Assembly: GCF_025602895.1 (NCBI RefSeq)
Contig: NW_026516310.1
Location: forward strand, 62,001-126,000
Length of the DNA stretch: 64,000 nucleotides
Reading direction: 5' to 3'
Origin: Polychytrium aggregatum
Lineage: Eukaryota; Chytridiomycota; Chytridiomycetes; Polychytriales
Both the position numbers and the translations under genes were made by a program. The notes under the pieces were generated by a model. The model worked only from the letters and a program-made list of their open reading frames with translations. It had not been told where the DNA came from and searched no databases. Position 1 is the first letter of the stretch, and each line of letters opens with the position of its first letter. This document shows positions 10,756 to 20,800 of this stretch, piece after piece.

Positions 10756-11285
10756 CTTGATCTCCCTTTATTCCAATCTACAGCCTCATTTCTACATCCG
10801 TCTCGGTGGACTTGTGAATCAAAATTCACCCTACTTTCAGACATCAGGTCAAATTCGGAGCTGCAAATTATTTGAATGTTGGTGGGCGATTCGACACATT
10901 ATATTGATCACGGCATTTTATCCTTAAGCTCACGAAGCATGGGCGAATCGCACTTTTGAACTTCCACAATACTTTATTTGTCATTCTGCAACTTCTTCAT
11001 TCCTTGGATAATGTATAATCAAGAATCCTCGCTCTGACAAACATCATATTTCAGGTGCGATCTCAAACTAAAAGAAGTCGATTATGATCGCAAAACCGAC
11101 TCGATTGTTTCTCATCACCCATCAATATCATTTCGATCCTCGCTCCAATGACTTTATGATATTCATATAGTCGCGATCAATCGTATCACTGCTTCGTGTC
11201 CAATGTATCTCCCGTTTTGTACATCCAGTATGAAGGTTACAACAGGGGAAACCGTATATCCATGTTCATATTCTTTTTTCTAATC
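10756..11285. other. AT-rich spacer between elements D and C, no gene seen
   Basis: About 530 bp of markedly AT-rich sequence separates two gag genes that are each truncated at this boundary. No coding frame, LTR end or target duplication is recognisable. It contrasts sharply with the GC-rich elements and genes around it. Confidence 0.5.
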
Positions 11286-11695
11286 GACCCATCATCTGTT
11301 ACCTCTGAACCGTTTGATGGGAATCGCCACCAGCTTCGTTCGTTTTTGACTGAGGTCAATATTGTCCTCACCCTTCATGAGCCCCGCTACCCCACCGATG
11401 CCCACAGAGTGGGCCTGGTTGGCACACTCCTCTCCGGACCCCCTTCCGACTGGTTTGCAAGCCTTGTCAAGTTAGAAAGCCCTCTGCTCCGCAACTTTGC
11501 CCAGTTTCGCACTCACCTCGAGGCTCGTTATGGGGATCCTCATGCCGAAATGAGAGCTGAAGCCTCGATGATGAAATTAGTGCAAGGACGCAAGCCCGCA
11601 TCAGTCTACGCATCGGACTTCCAGCTCCTTCAGGCTGACATCCACTGGAACGAGGCCGCCCGCATTGCCAAGTTTTACGGTGGCTTGAACGACGA
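11286..11695 (+). pseudogene. Element C Gag, N-terminal piece (split by B2)
   Basis: The frame encodes a retrotransposon Gag capsid domain (EPFDGNRHQLRSFLTEVN, then AARIAKFYGGLNDD). The 5' end is truncated: no LTR, primer site or credible start precedes it, only AT-rich DNA. B2 inserted within the codon after GLND. Removing B2 and one GACGA copy rejoins this piece in frame with 17,415-17,777. Confidence 0.8.
11691..11695 (+). repeat. Target-site duplication of B2, left copy
   Basis: GACGA directly precedes the B2 5' LTR and is repeated at 17,415-17,419 directly after the 3' LTR. Five bases is the usual integrase stagger for Ty3/gypsy elements. Confidence 0.93.
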
Positions 11696-12161
11696 TGTCA
11701 CAGATCGCTCTGCCCGCCTAGCTGCACCGTCGCACTTGTGTCACTGTTTGCGTCGCACACTTTCCTTTTCCTTTGTCCTGTGACGCCTTTCCTTTTTCCT
11801 TGCTCTCATGTTGCACACGCCGCTCTGTTTTCCCTGCATTTGTCATCGACCATGCATTAGTCAGACGCTGTGTCACCCGCATTTGTCAGCCACCGAGCAT
11901 TTGTCAGACTTTCACATGTTTCTCCGGTTAGCCGTTGCTGCCTGGCTGCTGTCCCGCCGCCTCCGCTGCTTCGCCCCCGCTGCGGCAGGCTTCGCCTCCG
12001 GGACCGCCAGACAGATAAATAGCCCGCCTTCACCCGCTCATGTTTCTGGTCATCACCTTCGACCCCAGACACACTTGACTCTAGATCCTAGCCTCGCTAA
12101 GATCAATAAAACCCTTCTCTATCTTTTTCTTTTGATCTCCTCTTGATCCCGTGATCTGACA
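11696..12161 (+). repeat. 5' LTR of element B2 (466 bp)
   Basis: It runs TGTCACAGATC...GATCTGACA. A TATA-like ATAAATAG is at 12,015-12,022 and AATAAA at 12,105-12,110, so promoter and polyadenylation signals are both inside the LTR as expected. It matches the 3' copy at 16,949-17,414. Confidence 0.97.
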
Positions 12162-13219
12162 TGGTAGCATCGGACGATCCCGCCGTCAATGCCTGTCTCC
12201 AGGCCCTTGAACAACTATCGCTCGAGGACCGCGCCCTGGTCCTCTCCGCCCTGACTGCCCAGCCGAATCTCCCCACGGTCCCTCCCGGTTTCAAGCGTCC
12301 CAAGATCCCGCTCCCCGACGCCTTCACTGGCGAGCGTAAGGCTGCTGTCGTTGACGAGTTTGTCTTCTCAATGACCGAGTACATTGCCTTCCACAGTCTC
12401 GATGACGCCACCGCTGTCGCCACCGTCGCCATGAACCTCAAGGGCAAGGCCAAGACCTGGTGGCGCCTCTGGTCCCAGGGCAAGCAACTCGACAACCTGA
12501 CCCCGGCCGCCGTCCTGTCCCTCGTCCGCGACACCTTCCTTCCGTCCACCTCGCTGCGCACCACCGAGGATGAGTTCGAAGCACTGCGCCACACCGGCTC
12601 CGTCGAGCAGTTCAACTCTCGCTTCCGCGATCTCCTCCTCGAGCTGCCCCACTTCAGCAACAACCGCCAGAACCTGCAGCGCTACCTCACCAAGCTCAAG
12701 CACAGGGTGCGCATCGAAGTCGAATGGAAGCTTGACTCCAACACAGCCACCCTCGAAGATGCCATGGCCCTCGCCGAGCGATACGAGTCCATTATGGGTC
12801 AATCGCAACCCCTGATGCAGCAGCCCGCTCGCACTCAGTTCCGCGATCAACCCTTCCGCGAGCTCCAGTTCCAGCGACCTCCTCTCTTCCGCGCTCCACC
12901 TGGTCAGCCGCAGTTCCGCCCAATGGTCCGTCCTCCTCGTCCCGCCTTCCAGCCGACCCAGCCTCCCGCACGTGACCCCAACGCCATGGACCTCGACAAC
13001 GTCGACATGCGCCCGATCAAGAAGCTCACCGACCGCGAGAAGGAGTACCTCCGCCGTAACGGAGGCTGCTTCCGCTGCCGCAAGTTCGGCCACATCGCCT
13101 CGCAGTGTCCCTTGAACCAGCCCCGCATCAACGCCATCGTCGAGACCGCCGACCAGGCCACCTTCTACGAAGATCAGGGAAACGACGAGGCGGCAACCCC
13201 TGGATACTACGACCTCTGA
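12161..13219 (+). CDS. Element B2 Gag (352 aa)
   Basis: This is an intact Gag with a capsid domain, a Pro/Arg/Gln-rich linker and a CCHC knuckle, CFRCRKFGHIASQC. Its ATG uses the terminal A of the LTR, so the R-U5 part of the LTR provides the whole 5' untranslated leader. Ribosomes that do not slip at GGGAAAC (13,177-13,183) stop at 13,217-13,219, giving Gag alone. Those that slip enter pol after 341 Gag codons. Confidence 0.93.
   Translation: MVASDDPAVNACLQALEQLSLEDRALVLSALTAQPNLPTVPPGFKRPKIPLPDAFTGERKAAVVDEFVFSMTEYIAFHSLDDATAVATVAMNLKGKAKTWWRLWSQGKQLDNLTPAAVLSLVRDTFLPSTSLRTTEDEFEALRHTGSVEQFNSRFRDLLLELPHFSNNRQNLQRYLTKLKHRVRIEVEWKLDSNTATLEDAMALAERYESIMGQSQPLMQQPARTQFRDQPFRELQFQRPPLFRAPPGQPQFRPMVRPPRPAFQPTQPPARDPNAMDLDNVDMRPIKKLTDREKEYLRRNGGCFRCRKFGHIASQCPLNQPRINAIVETADQATFYEDQGNDEAATPGYYDL
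12162..12169 (+). other. Primer-binding site of element B2
   Basis: TGGTAGCA begins at the first base after the LTR and shares its first two bases with the gag start codon. It fits an initiator-methionine tRNA acceptor end, as in Ty3. It was not checked against this genome's tRNAs. Confidence 0.6.
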
Positions 13220-13240
13220 AGGACCCGGCGAGTTGCCGCC
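13177..13240 (+). promoter_or_regulatory. -1 programmed ribosomal frameshift signal, element B2
   Basis: GGGAAAC at 13,177-13,183 is phased as G GGA AAC in the gag frame. A 5-nt spacer GACGA (13,184-13,188) leads to GGCGGCAAC (13,189-13,197), which pairs perfectly with GTTGCCGCC (13,232-13,240) across a 34-nt loop holding the gag stop. Slipping back one base enters the pol frame with no intervening stop. GGGAAAC is an established -1 slippery site, used for example in simian type D retrovirus gag-pro. I could not settle whether the loop forms a pseudoknot. Confidence 0.85.
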
Positions 13241-16200
13241 ATCCGACTCCGACCCCCGACGCTGAACTATTGACTCTCGCCACCGGACCTCACCTGATCA
13301 ACTCTCTCATCGACGAACCCCACCGCATTGCCGCCAACCACGGCAAGGGACTGCTTGTGATCGACGCCACCCTCAACGGCTCCCCGATCACCGTCCTCAT
13401 CGACCCTGGTGCGACCAACTCGCACATCTCCGAGACCCTCGCCTCGACCCTCGACCTTCGAACCAAGACCACCGCCAACGCCGTCACGATGCCCAACGGC
13501 AAGTCCTTCCCGTCCTCCGTCACCGATCCCGTCGACCTCACCATCCACGACTACCACGCCCGCATCAACCTCTTCACCGCGCCACTCACCTGGGACGTTA
13601 TCCTCGGCAAGAACTGGCTCGACCAGACCAACCCCGAGATCGACTGGCCCTCCAACCGAATCAAGTTCTCGATCGACGGGAAGCACCACACTTGGACGGC
13701 ATCGCGACCCGACACCGGAATGCCACTCACGACCCTCGAACTCCGATCCCAGTACCACATGTCGACCCAGCAGATCAACGCACTGGCTTCGACTCCCGGC
13801 GCCGTGTATGTTTGTACTCTGAGCAGTGACTTGAATACAGTTGCTGTTGAACCCTACGACCCCGTTGCCCAACTTGCCCGTGTCCTCGAACCACTGACCC
13901 CCGAACACCGATCCATCATCGCAAAGTACCGCGATGCCTTCAACGAACTCAAGGAACTCCCGCCTCACCGACCCGGCATCGACATGAACATCCGACTCGA
14001 CGACTCTGCCAAGCCAACCTGGTCGTCGCTCTACCAAATGTCGGCCGAAGAACTCGCTCGTCTCAAAGACGAACTCGACCGATTGCTCCGGATCGGCCAC
14101 ATCCGCAAGTCCGTCTCGCCCTTCGGCGCACCGATCTTCTGGGTCAAGCAGGGCGACAAGTTCCGACTCGTCTTTGACTTCCGCGCCCTCAACAAGATCA
14201 CCGTCAAGGACCGCACCGCGCTGCCCAACATGCGCGAGATCATCGACCGCCTGTCCAAGTGCCGTGTCTTCTCCAAGCTCGACTTGCAACGCGGATTCCA
14301 CCAGATCCGCATTGCCGACGCCGACACCCCCAAGACGGCCTTCAGGACCAAGTACGGCCACTTTGAGTGGCTTGTGATGCCCTTCGGCCTCGCCAACAGT
14401 CCCTCCGTGTTCCAAGCCGCGATGAACGACATCTTCCGCGAGTTCATCGACGACTTTGTGTTCGTCTACATCGACGACATCCTGATCGCATCCGAGGACG
14501 AGGACCAGCACATCCGCCACATCGAACTGGTCCTCGACAAGATCCACCGACACGGCTTCAAGATCCGACCCGAGAAGTGTTCGTTCTTCAACTCGACCGT
14601 CACCTATCTCGGCTTCATCATCGGCGAAGGACGCATCCAAGTGCATCCCTCGCGCATCGACGCCATCAAGAACTACCCGCGACCAACGACCGAACACGAA
14701 CTCCGCAGCTTCCTCGGCTTGACCAACACCATCATGAGCTTTGTCCCTGGCTACGCTGCCCTCGCCGGTCCACTCTCGACTCTGATCACCACCCGCTCCG
14801 CCAACTCGACCAAGTCCGTCGTCTGGGACGACAACGCCATCGCCGCCTTCGAGCAGCTCAAGTTGCTCTCGCCTCAGTCGCTGCACATGGTCAACCCGGA
14901 CAAGGACATTCACCTCTTCACCGACTGGTCCGAGTCAAGCGCATCGATTGGTGGATGGATCGGGCAGGACATGGACGGATCCGGCACGGTGCGCCCCATC
15001 GCTTTCAACTCGCAGAAACTGCACGGATCCGAACTCAACTACTCGCCCTACAACGGCGAGCTGCTGTCGATCACCCGCCACCTCGACAAGTTCAAGAACT
15101 ACCTCGTCGGCCGCAAAGTCTTCCTCCACACCGACCAGAAGGCGCTCAAGCACATCCTCGACTCCAAGACCCTCAACAAGCGCCAACAGCGAGCCATCGA
15201 CACGATGCTGGACTTTGACCTCGAGATCCAGTGGATCCCCGGCTCGTGGAACAAGGTCGCCGACGTGCTCTCGCGCACACCGACAGCCATCTCCAAGGCC
15301 GTCCAAGTCTCGATCATCAACGCGATTGTCAACCTCGGACCCTCGCCCGACGATCTCTTGGACACCATCCGCACTCAGTACAGCTCCGACCCGATCCTGT
15401 CAGCACTGATCTCGGTCCTCCGCGACAACTCGACCGACGGACTCAAGCCGTGGATGAAGGCACAGCTGCACCGCTTCTCACTTCGACACGGGATTCTCTA
15501 CTTCGACTCGACCCGCATCTGCATCCCCGGCAAGGACCTCCGCATCTCGATCATCAAGGACCACCACGACTCTGTCTGTGCAGCTCACCCCGGCACCAAC
15601 ACGCTCTACAAGGCCATCTCGACACACTACTACTGGCCCGCCATGTCCAAGGACATTGCCGAGTGGGTCTCGCACTGCGACATCTGCCAGCGAGCCAAGA
15701 TCCGACGACAACAAGCATACGGTCACTTCTCCCGGATCCCTGTGGCCACCCGCAAGATGGACACTGTCGCCCTCGACTTCATCCTCGGACTCCCGCCTGT
15801 CACGGACTCACTCTCGGGACGCACCTTCAACTCGATCACGATCTTTGTCGACTCCCTCACCAAGTACGTCGTCCTGGTTCCTGGCAACAAGACCGACTCG
15901 GCCGAAGACGTCGCCCGCCAGTACTTCCGCGATGTCTTTGTGCACTTTGGACTCGCCGGCACTTTCATCTCGGATCACGACACACGCTTCCGGTCGGCCT
16001 TCTGGACAGGACTTAACACTCTGCTCAAGACCGAACTCCGGATCGCCTTTGCCCACCACCACGAGGCCGCCGGACAAGTCGAACGCTTTGTGGCAACCGT
16101 CGCCGAGGCCATCCGCTGTTCGACTCTGGCCCTCGGCTCCCGCTGGATCGATCAAGTGCCATACATCCAGTTCGCGCTCAACTCACACAGCTCAGCTTCG

Positions 16201-16914
16201 ACTGGACATTCGCCCTTCTTCCTGATGCACGGTCAGCATCCTCGCACTCCTGCCAACACCGACATCATCGCCGAGTCCAACCCTGCAGCACAGTCGATCG
16301 AGGAGATGCAAGCGACTCTGGACTTGGTCTCGGACAACATCGGCAAGGCCCAGGACCGGGCCCTGTACTACGCCAACCGACATCGACGCGATATCAGCTA
16401 CGACATTGGCGACCAAGTCCTGATCGACACGACCGCGTATCACTTCAGCACGGACGACGTCACACCCTCCAAGATGCGGATGCCGTACTTGGGACCCTTC
16501 AAGATCATCGAGAAGATCGGAACGACTGGATATCGACTTCGACTCCCGAGGACCCTCCGATTTACAACCGAACTCCCCGCTTCCGCCCTCGTCCCCTACA
16601 ACACACCATCGACCGACCAACTTGTGTTTGATGAACCCGGACCCAACCACAACGACGAATCAGTGTTCGAAGCGATCATTGGACACAGGATCAACCGACG
16701 ACGTCGACTTCCTGGATATCGACACGAGTTCTTGCTCCGCTGGCAGGGATACGACCCATCTTACGACTCGTGGGCACCACTGGCCGAACTCTTGGATGGA
16801 GGACTCGCAGATATCCACGACTTCCTCAGCCGCAACCGCAACCTTCCGGAAATGGACACACTGATCGACCTTTGCCAAGCACAAGTGCAACGCAACTCGG
16901 GATCGAAAAATTGA
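13183..16914 (+). CDS. Element B2 Pol: protease, RT, RNase H, integrase, chromodomain
   Basis: It is expressed as a Gag-Pol fusion by -1 frameshifting; the frame is also open leftwards to 13,105, which is a shadow of gag. The protease has IDPGATNSHI (DPG at 13,402-13,410), where Ser or Thr normally follows the catalytic Asp, and a VILGKNWL motif. RT has FDFRALNK and YIDD (14,467-14,478). RNase H starts FTDWSES. The integrase zinc finger ends CDICQRAK (about 15,676); the catalytic core includes FISDHDTRF and the Glu of AGQVER. A chromodomain-like tail (EFLLRWQGYDPSYDSW) ends the protein. The pol part is about 1243 aa with no internal stop. Confidence 0.93.
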   Translation, partial: RRGGNPWILRPLKDPASCRHPTPTPDAELLTLATGPHLINSLIDEPHRIAANHGKGLLVIDATLNGSPITVLIDPGATNSHISETLASTLDLRTKTTANAVTMPNGKSFPSSVTDPVDLTIHDYHARINLFTAPLTWDVILGKNWLDQTNPEIDWPSNRIKFSIDGKHHTWTASRPDTGMPLTTLELRSQYHMSTQQINALASTPGAVYVCTLSSDLNTVAVEPYDPVAQLARVLEPLTPEHRSIIAKYRDAFNELKELPPHRPGIDMNIRLDDSAKPTWSSLYQMSAEELARLKDELDRLLRIGHIRKSVSPFGAPIFWVKQGDKFRLVFDFRALNKITVKDRTALPNMREIIDRLSKCRVFSKLDLQRGFHQIRIADADTPKTAFRTKYGHFEWLVMPFGLANSPSVFQAAMNDIFREFIDDFVFVYIDDILIASEDEDQHIRHIELVLDKIHRHGFKIRPEKCSFFNSTVTYLGFIIGEGRIQVHPSRIDAIKNYPRPTTEHELRSFLGLTNTIMSFVPGYAALAGPLSTLITTRSANSTKSVVWDDNAIAAFEQLKLLSPQSLHMVNPDKDIHLFTDWSESSASIGGWIGQDMDGSGTVRPIAFNSQKLHGSELNYSPYNGELLSITRHLDKFKNYLVGRKVFLHTDQKALKHILDSKTLNKRQQRAIDTMLDFDLEIQWIPGSWNKVADVLSRTPTAISKAVQVSIINAIVNLGPSPDDLLDTIRTQYSSDPILSALISVLRDNSTDGLKPWMKAQLHRFSLRHGILYFDSTRICIPGKDLRISIIKDHHDSVCAAHPGTNTLYKAISTHYYWPAMSKDIAEWVSHCDICQRAKIRRQQAYGHFSRIPVATRKMDTVALDFILGLPPVTDSLSGRTFNSITIFVDSLTKYVVLVPGNKTDSAEDVARQYFRDVFVHFGLAGTFISDHDTRFRSAFWTGLNTLLKTELRIAFAHHHEAAGQVERFVATVAEAIRCSTLALGSRWIDQVPYIQFALNSHSSASTGHSPFFLMHGQHPRTPANTDIIAESNPAAQSIEEMQATLDLVSDNIGKAQDRALYYANRHRRDISYDIGDQVLIDTTAYHFSTDDVTPSKMRMPYLGPFKIIEKIGTTGYRLRLPRTLRFTTELPASALVPYNTPSTDQLVFDEPGPNHNDESVFEAIIGHRINRRRRLPGYRHEFLLRWQGYDPSYDSWAPLAELLDGGLADIHDFLSRNRNLPEMDTLIDLCQAQVQRNSGSKN

Positions 16915-16940
16915 TGGTTTGACTTGAGCACAATTTTTCT

Positions 16941-16948
16941 GGGGGGGA
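16941..16948 (+). other. Polypurine tract of element B2
   Basis: GGGGGGGA abuts the TG of the 3' LTR and would prime plus-strand DNA synthesis. Confidence 0.75.
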
Positions 16949-17414
16949 TGTCACAGATCGCTCTGCCCGCCTAGCTGCACCGTCGCACTTGTGTCACTGT
17001 TTGCGTCGCACACTTTCCTTTTCCTTTGTCCTGTGACGCCTTTCCTTTTTCCTTGCTCTCATGTTGCACACGCCGCTCTGTTTTCCCTGCATTTGTCATC
17101 GACCATGCATTAGTCAGACGCTGTGTCACCCGCATTTGTCAGCCACCGAGCATTTGTCAGACTTTCACATGTTTCTCCGGTTAGCCGTTGCTGCCTGGCT
17201 GCTGTCCCGCCGCCTCCGCTGCTTCGCCCCCGCTGCGGCAGGCTTCGCCTCCGGGACCGCCAGACAGATAAATAGCCCGCCTTCACCCGCTCATGTTTCT
17301 GGTCATCACCTTCGACCCCAGACACACTTGACTCTAGATCCTAGCCTCGCTAAGATCAATAAAACCCTTCTCTATCTTTTTCTTTTGATCTCCTCTTGAT
17401 CCCGTGATCTGACA
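16949..17414 (+). repeat. 3' LTR of element B2 (466 bp)
   Basis: Identical by eye to the 5' LTR at 11,696-12,161 and to the B1 3' LTR. It is followed directly by the second GACGA (17,415-17,419). Confidence 0.97.
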
Positions 17415-17777
17415 GACGACGTCAAGGACATGCTCGCCATCCGGGGCGAACTGCCTGACACTTTGTCCGAGCTCATCGAGGTCGCCACCCGACTCGATGC
17501 CCGCATTCACCAGCGTCGAATGGAAGCCGCCAACACCGTTTGTTACAGGACCACTCCCAGCATTGCCCGCCCACCGACTACCGAAGCCTTCCCTCCCGCG
17601 CCCAGAGAGACTCAGCCAGTCGACGCCCCTGTTCCCACGGACCGCGAAGCTGAACGCCGTCTCCGTCGTGCCGACAATCTCTGTCTTTACTGCGGTGACA
17701 GTGGCCACTACATCAAGTCCTGCCCCAACCGCAAGCCCTTCAACAACCAGGGAAACGACTCGCGCCAGGGTCTCTAA
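17415..17777 (+). pseudogene. Element C Gag, C-terminal piece with zinc knuckle
   Basis: This is the continuation of the gag split by B2, in the same frame once B2 and one target-duplication copy are discounted. It has a helical stretch (LSELIEVATRLDARIHQRR), a Pro-rich linker and a CCHC knuckle CLYCGDSGHYIKSC, then a stop at 17,775-17,777. Pol begins 62 bp later in another frame. Confidence 0.85.
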
Positions 17778-17839
17778 GGGCCACTGCCCTGGGGCACACC
17801 AATGACAACAATAAACTCGTTGTTAAGGGATCATCCTCA

Positions 17840-20800
17840 ATGTTCCCAAAGGCCCCTATTCCCGTTACTGTTCCCATGAAGCACACTGCTACCGCAGCAG
17901 CTTCCACGACCACCCCAAATTTGCGCTCTCAACTTCCTCCAGTCCGCCCGCTCCCCAGTCAACTTCCCTCGTCTCCCATCTCCCGTCTACCAACTTCCAC
18001 CGATGACCCGCCTGATCGACCGCCGTTCCCCCCTGTCACGCCTCGGTCCTCCGAACCAAGCACGCACCCGACCCTGGGCGGTAGCGTGGGAAGCGCCAAC
18101 AAGGGTGACGCGTGCCTGTCCCCAACGGACGACCAGCACGACGGACCGTGGGAAAGCACGCGTCCTCACCACAAGCCCGTCCCCTGGCCCACCACCAAGC
18201 ACACCAATCAGTCTCCCATCAAGCCCGACCCCAACCTTGCCTCCCCCCAGTCTGCCGAGTCCTCCACTCTCCCCGCCGACCAGCACGCACCTCCCCCAAT
18301 CCCAAGGATTGCTGACACCTCCTTGGGGACCTGCCCGCATGCCATCTCGGCCGCCGCATCTGGCACCCCCAACACCAGCCTGTTCCTTGTTTCAGCCTCT
18401 CTCGCCCACGAGGACCTTCTCGTGCCCACGGTGGCCATGGTCGATAGTGGCAGCACGACTTGCTTCGTCGATCCCACGTTCGCCCACGATGTCAATCTGC
18501 CGCTTCGCCCCAAGGCTGCGCCAATGTCGGCGGTGGCCATCGACGGAAGCATGCTCCCCTCAATCACGGAGGAGACAGCACCAATCGCTGTGCACGTGGG
18601 AGACAGTGCCGAGTCTCTCGTGTTCGACGTAATGCGTTGCCCGCATGCCCCCGTCGTCCTCGGCCTCCCGTGGCTCCGTAAGGCCAACCCAGGATTCGAC
18701 TGGGTTTCTGGGACTATTCAATTCCCGATGAGCCAAGTCGTCGCTGCGTCGTCTGGCGCACCTGTTGAGCCCAACCAACTTCCTGAGAAGTACTCGGAGT
18801 TCGCCGATGTCTTTTCGAAGCGCGAAGCGGACCGTCTCCCGGAGCACCGCCCCTACGATTGCCCAATTGACCTCGTCCCAGGTGAAGTACCGCCCTTTGG
18901 GCCTATATACAGCCTGGCCGCAGACGAATCCAAGGCCCTGCGGGAGTACTTGGACGAGAACCTCGCGAAGGGGTTCATCCGTCCGTCCAAGTCTCCCGCG
19001 GCATCGCCAATCCTCTTTGTGAAGAAAAAGGATGGGACCCTCCGCTTGTGTGTCGACTATCGAAACCTCAACAAGATTACGGTCCGAAACCGCTACCCGC
19101 TTCCCCTCATCCCGACACTACTCGAACGGCTCAGTGGGGCAAAGGTGTTTACCAAGATCGACCTGCGTGGAGCGTACAACCTCGTACGCATCCGCCAGAG
19201 AGATGAATGGAAAACAGCCTTTCGTACTCCATTCGGGCTGTTCGAGTACCTCGTGATGCCATTCGGACTCACGAACGCCCCCGCCGTGTTCCAGCACTTC
19301 CTGAACGACGTGTTCAGGGATGTGCTGGACATCTTTGTGGTGGTCTACCTCGATGACATCCTGGTGTTCTCCAACTCCCAGGATGAGCATGAAGAACACG
19401 TCAAGGAAGTCCTGCTGCGTCTGCGAACCCATGGCCTGTCCGCGAAGCCTGAGAAGTGCATGTTCGACCAACAAGAGGTCGAGTTCCTGGGATTCGTGGT
19501 CACCACCGGCCATGTGAAGATGGACCCGTCGAAGGTCAAGGCCGTTGTCGAGTGGAACCCCCCCGCACACTGTCAAAGGTGTACAGCGCTTCCTGGGCTT
19601 TGCCAACTTCTACCGTCAATTTATCAAGGACTACTCGTCGCTGGCAATCCCCTTGAACGCGCTCACGGGGAAGGACGTGCCGTTCAACTGGACCCCTCAA
19701 GCACAAGCCGCGTTTGACAAGCTCAAGAGTCGATTCACCTCCGCCCCTGTCCTCGCACATCCCCGCCTGGATGCGCCGTTCGTCGTGGAAACGGACGCAT
19801 CCGACTATGCCATCGGAGCGGTCCTCTCGCAGCCTGACGACAGTGGTATGCTACATCCAGTGGCATTCCACTCTCGGAAGCTGCAACAAGCAGAGAGCCG
19901 CTACGATGTGCACGACAAGGAGTTACTGGCGATCGTGGACGCTCTTAAGCGCTGGAGGCACTTCCTCATTGGGTCACCGCACAAGATCACAGTGTTCTCG
20001 GACCACCGCAACCTCCAGTATTTCATGGAGTCACGTGCCCTCAACGGGCGATAGGCCCGCTGGTCGATGTTCCTCTCGGACTTTGACTTTCTGGTCTCCT
20101 ATCGGCCGGGTAAGACACATGCCAAGGCAGACGCACTGTCTCGCCGTGCCGAGCACGGATTTGAGGAGGGAGGGGGTCATGCACGGATCGAAGCTCCCCT
20201 CCTGCGACCTGAGCAGATCCTCGCAGCCATGACGCGTCGCGACAACTCCGACACGAACCGCGACAACTCCGACAACCCCGACAACTCCGACAAGCACCGC
20301 GACGACTCCGACGCAAACCCAGACGACATCGTGGAACCAACAACCACCGTGTCGGACCGCCACATCCCCGCCAATACCGGCACCACGCCCAAGGCAACGG
20401 TCACCAACAATGGGGAACAGCTCCGCCTGCTCCAGGAGTACCACGACAACCCCCTGGCCGGCCACTTTGGAATCAACAAGACGTTCAAGCTACTCTCCCG
20501 CGATTTCACCTGGCCAGGTATGAGGCAGATGGTCGCCGACTATGTTCGGTCGTGCGACACCTGCGCTCGAGCCAAGACCCCACGACATGCTCCAAGCGGT
20601 CTGCTGATGCCCCTCCCGATCCCGGAACGACCGTGGGGTCCATCTCCATGGACTTTGTGACGGACCTCCCACCTGTCCAAGGATTCGACTCGATTCTGGT
20701 GGTTGTGTGCCGTCTGGCGAAGATAGCACACTTCATCGCGTGTGCCAAGACGATCACCGCCCAGCACACAGCCACGTTGGTGCTTCGCGAGGTTGTGCGA

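Larger units (their letters stand above)
11696..17414 (+). mobile_element. Element B2: complete, apparently intact Ty3/gypsy chromovirus (5719 bp)
   Basis: It has two LTRs identical by eye, a 5-bp target duplication, a primer-binding site, open gag and pol frames joined by a -1 frameshift signal, a polypurine tract and a C-terminal chromodomain. All of this indicates recent insertion and possible activity. It disrupts the gag of element C. A near-identical damaged relative, B1, lies 2.3 kb to the left. Confidence 0.96.

Noticed and set aside
13267-14913. 548-codon minus-strand open frame across B2 pol
   Set aside because: It is antisense to conserved protease and RT domains, is Val/Asp/Glu/Gly-rich as expected from the complement of GC-biased codons, and is broken in B1. 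No family resemblance.
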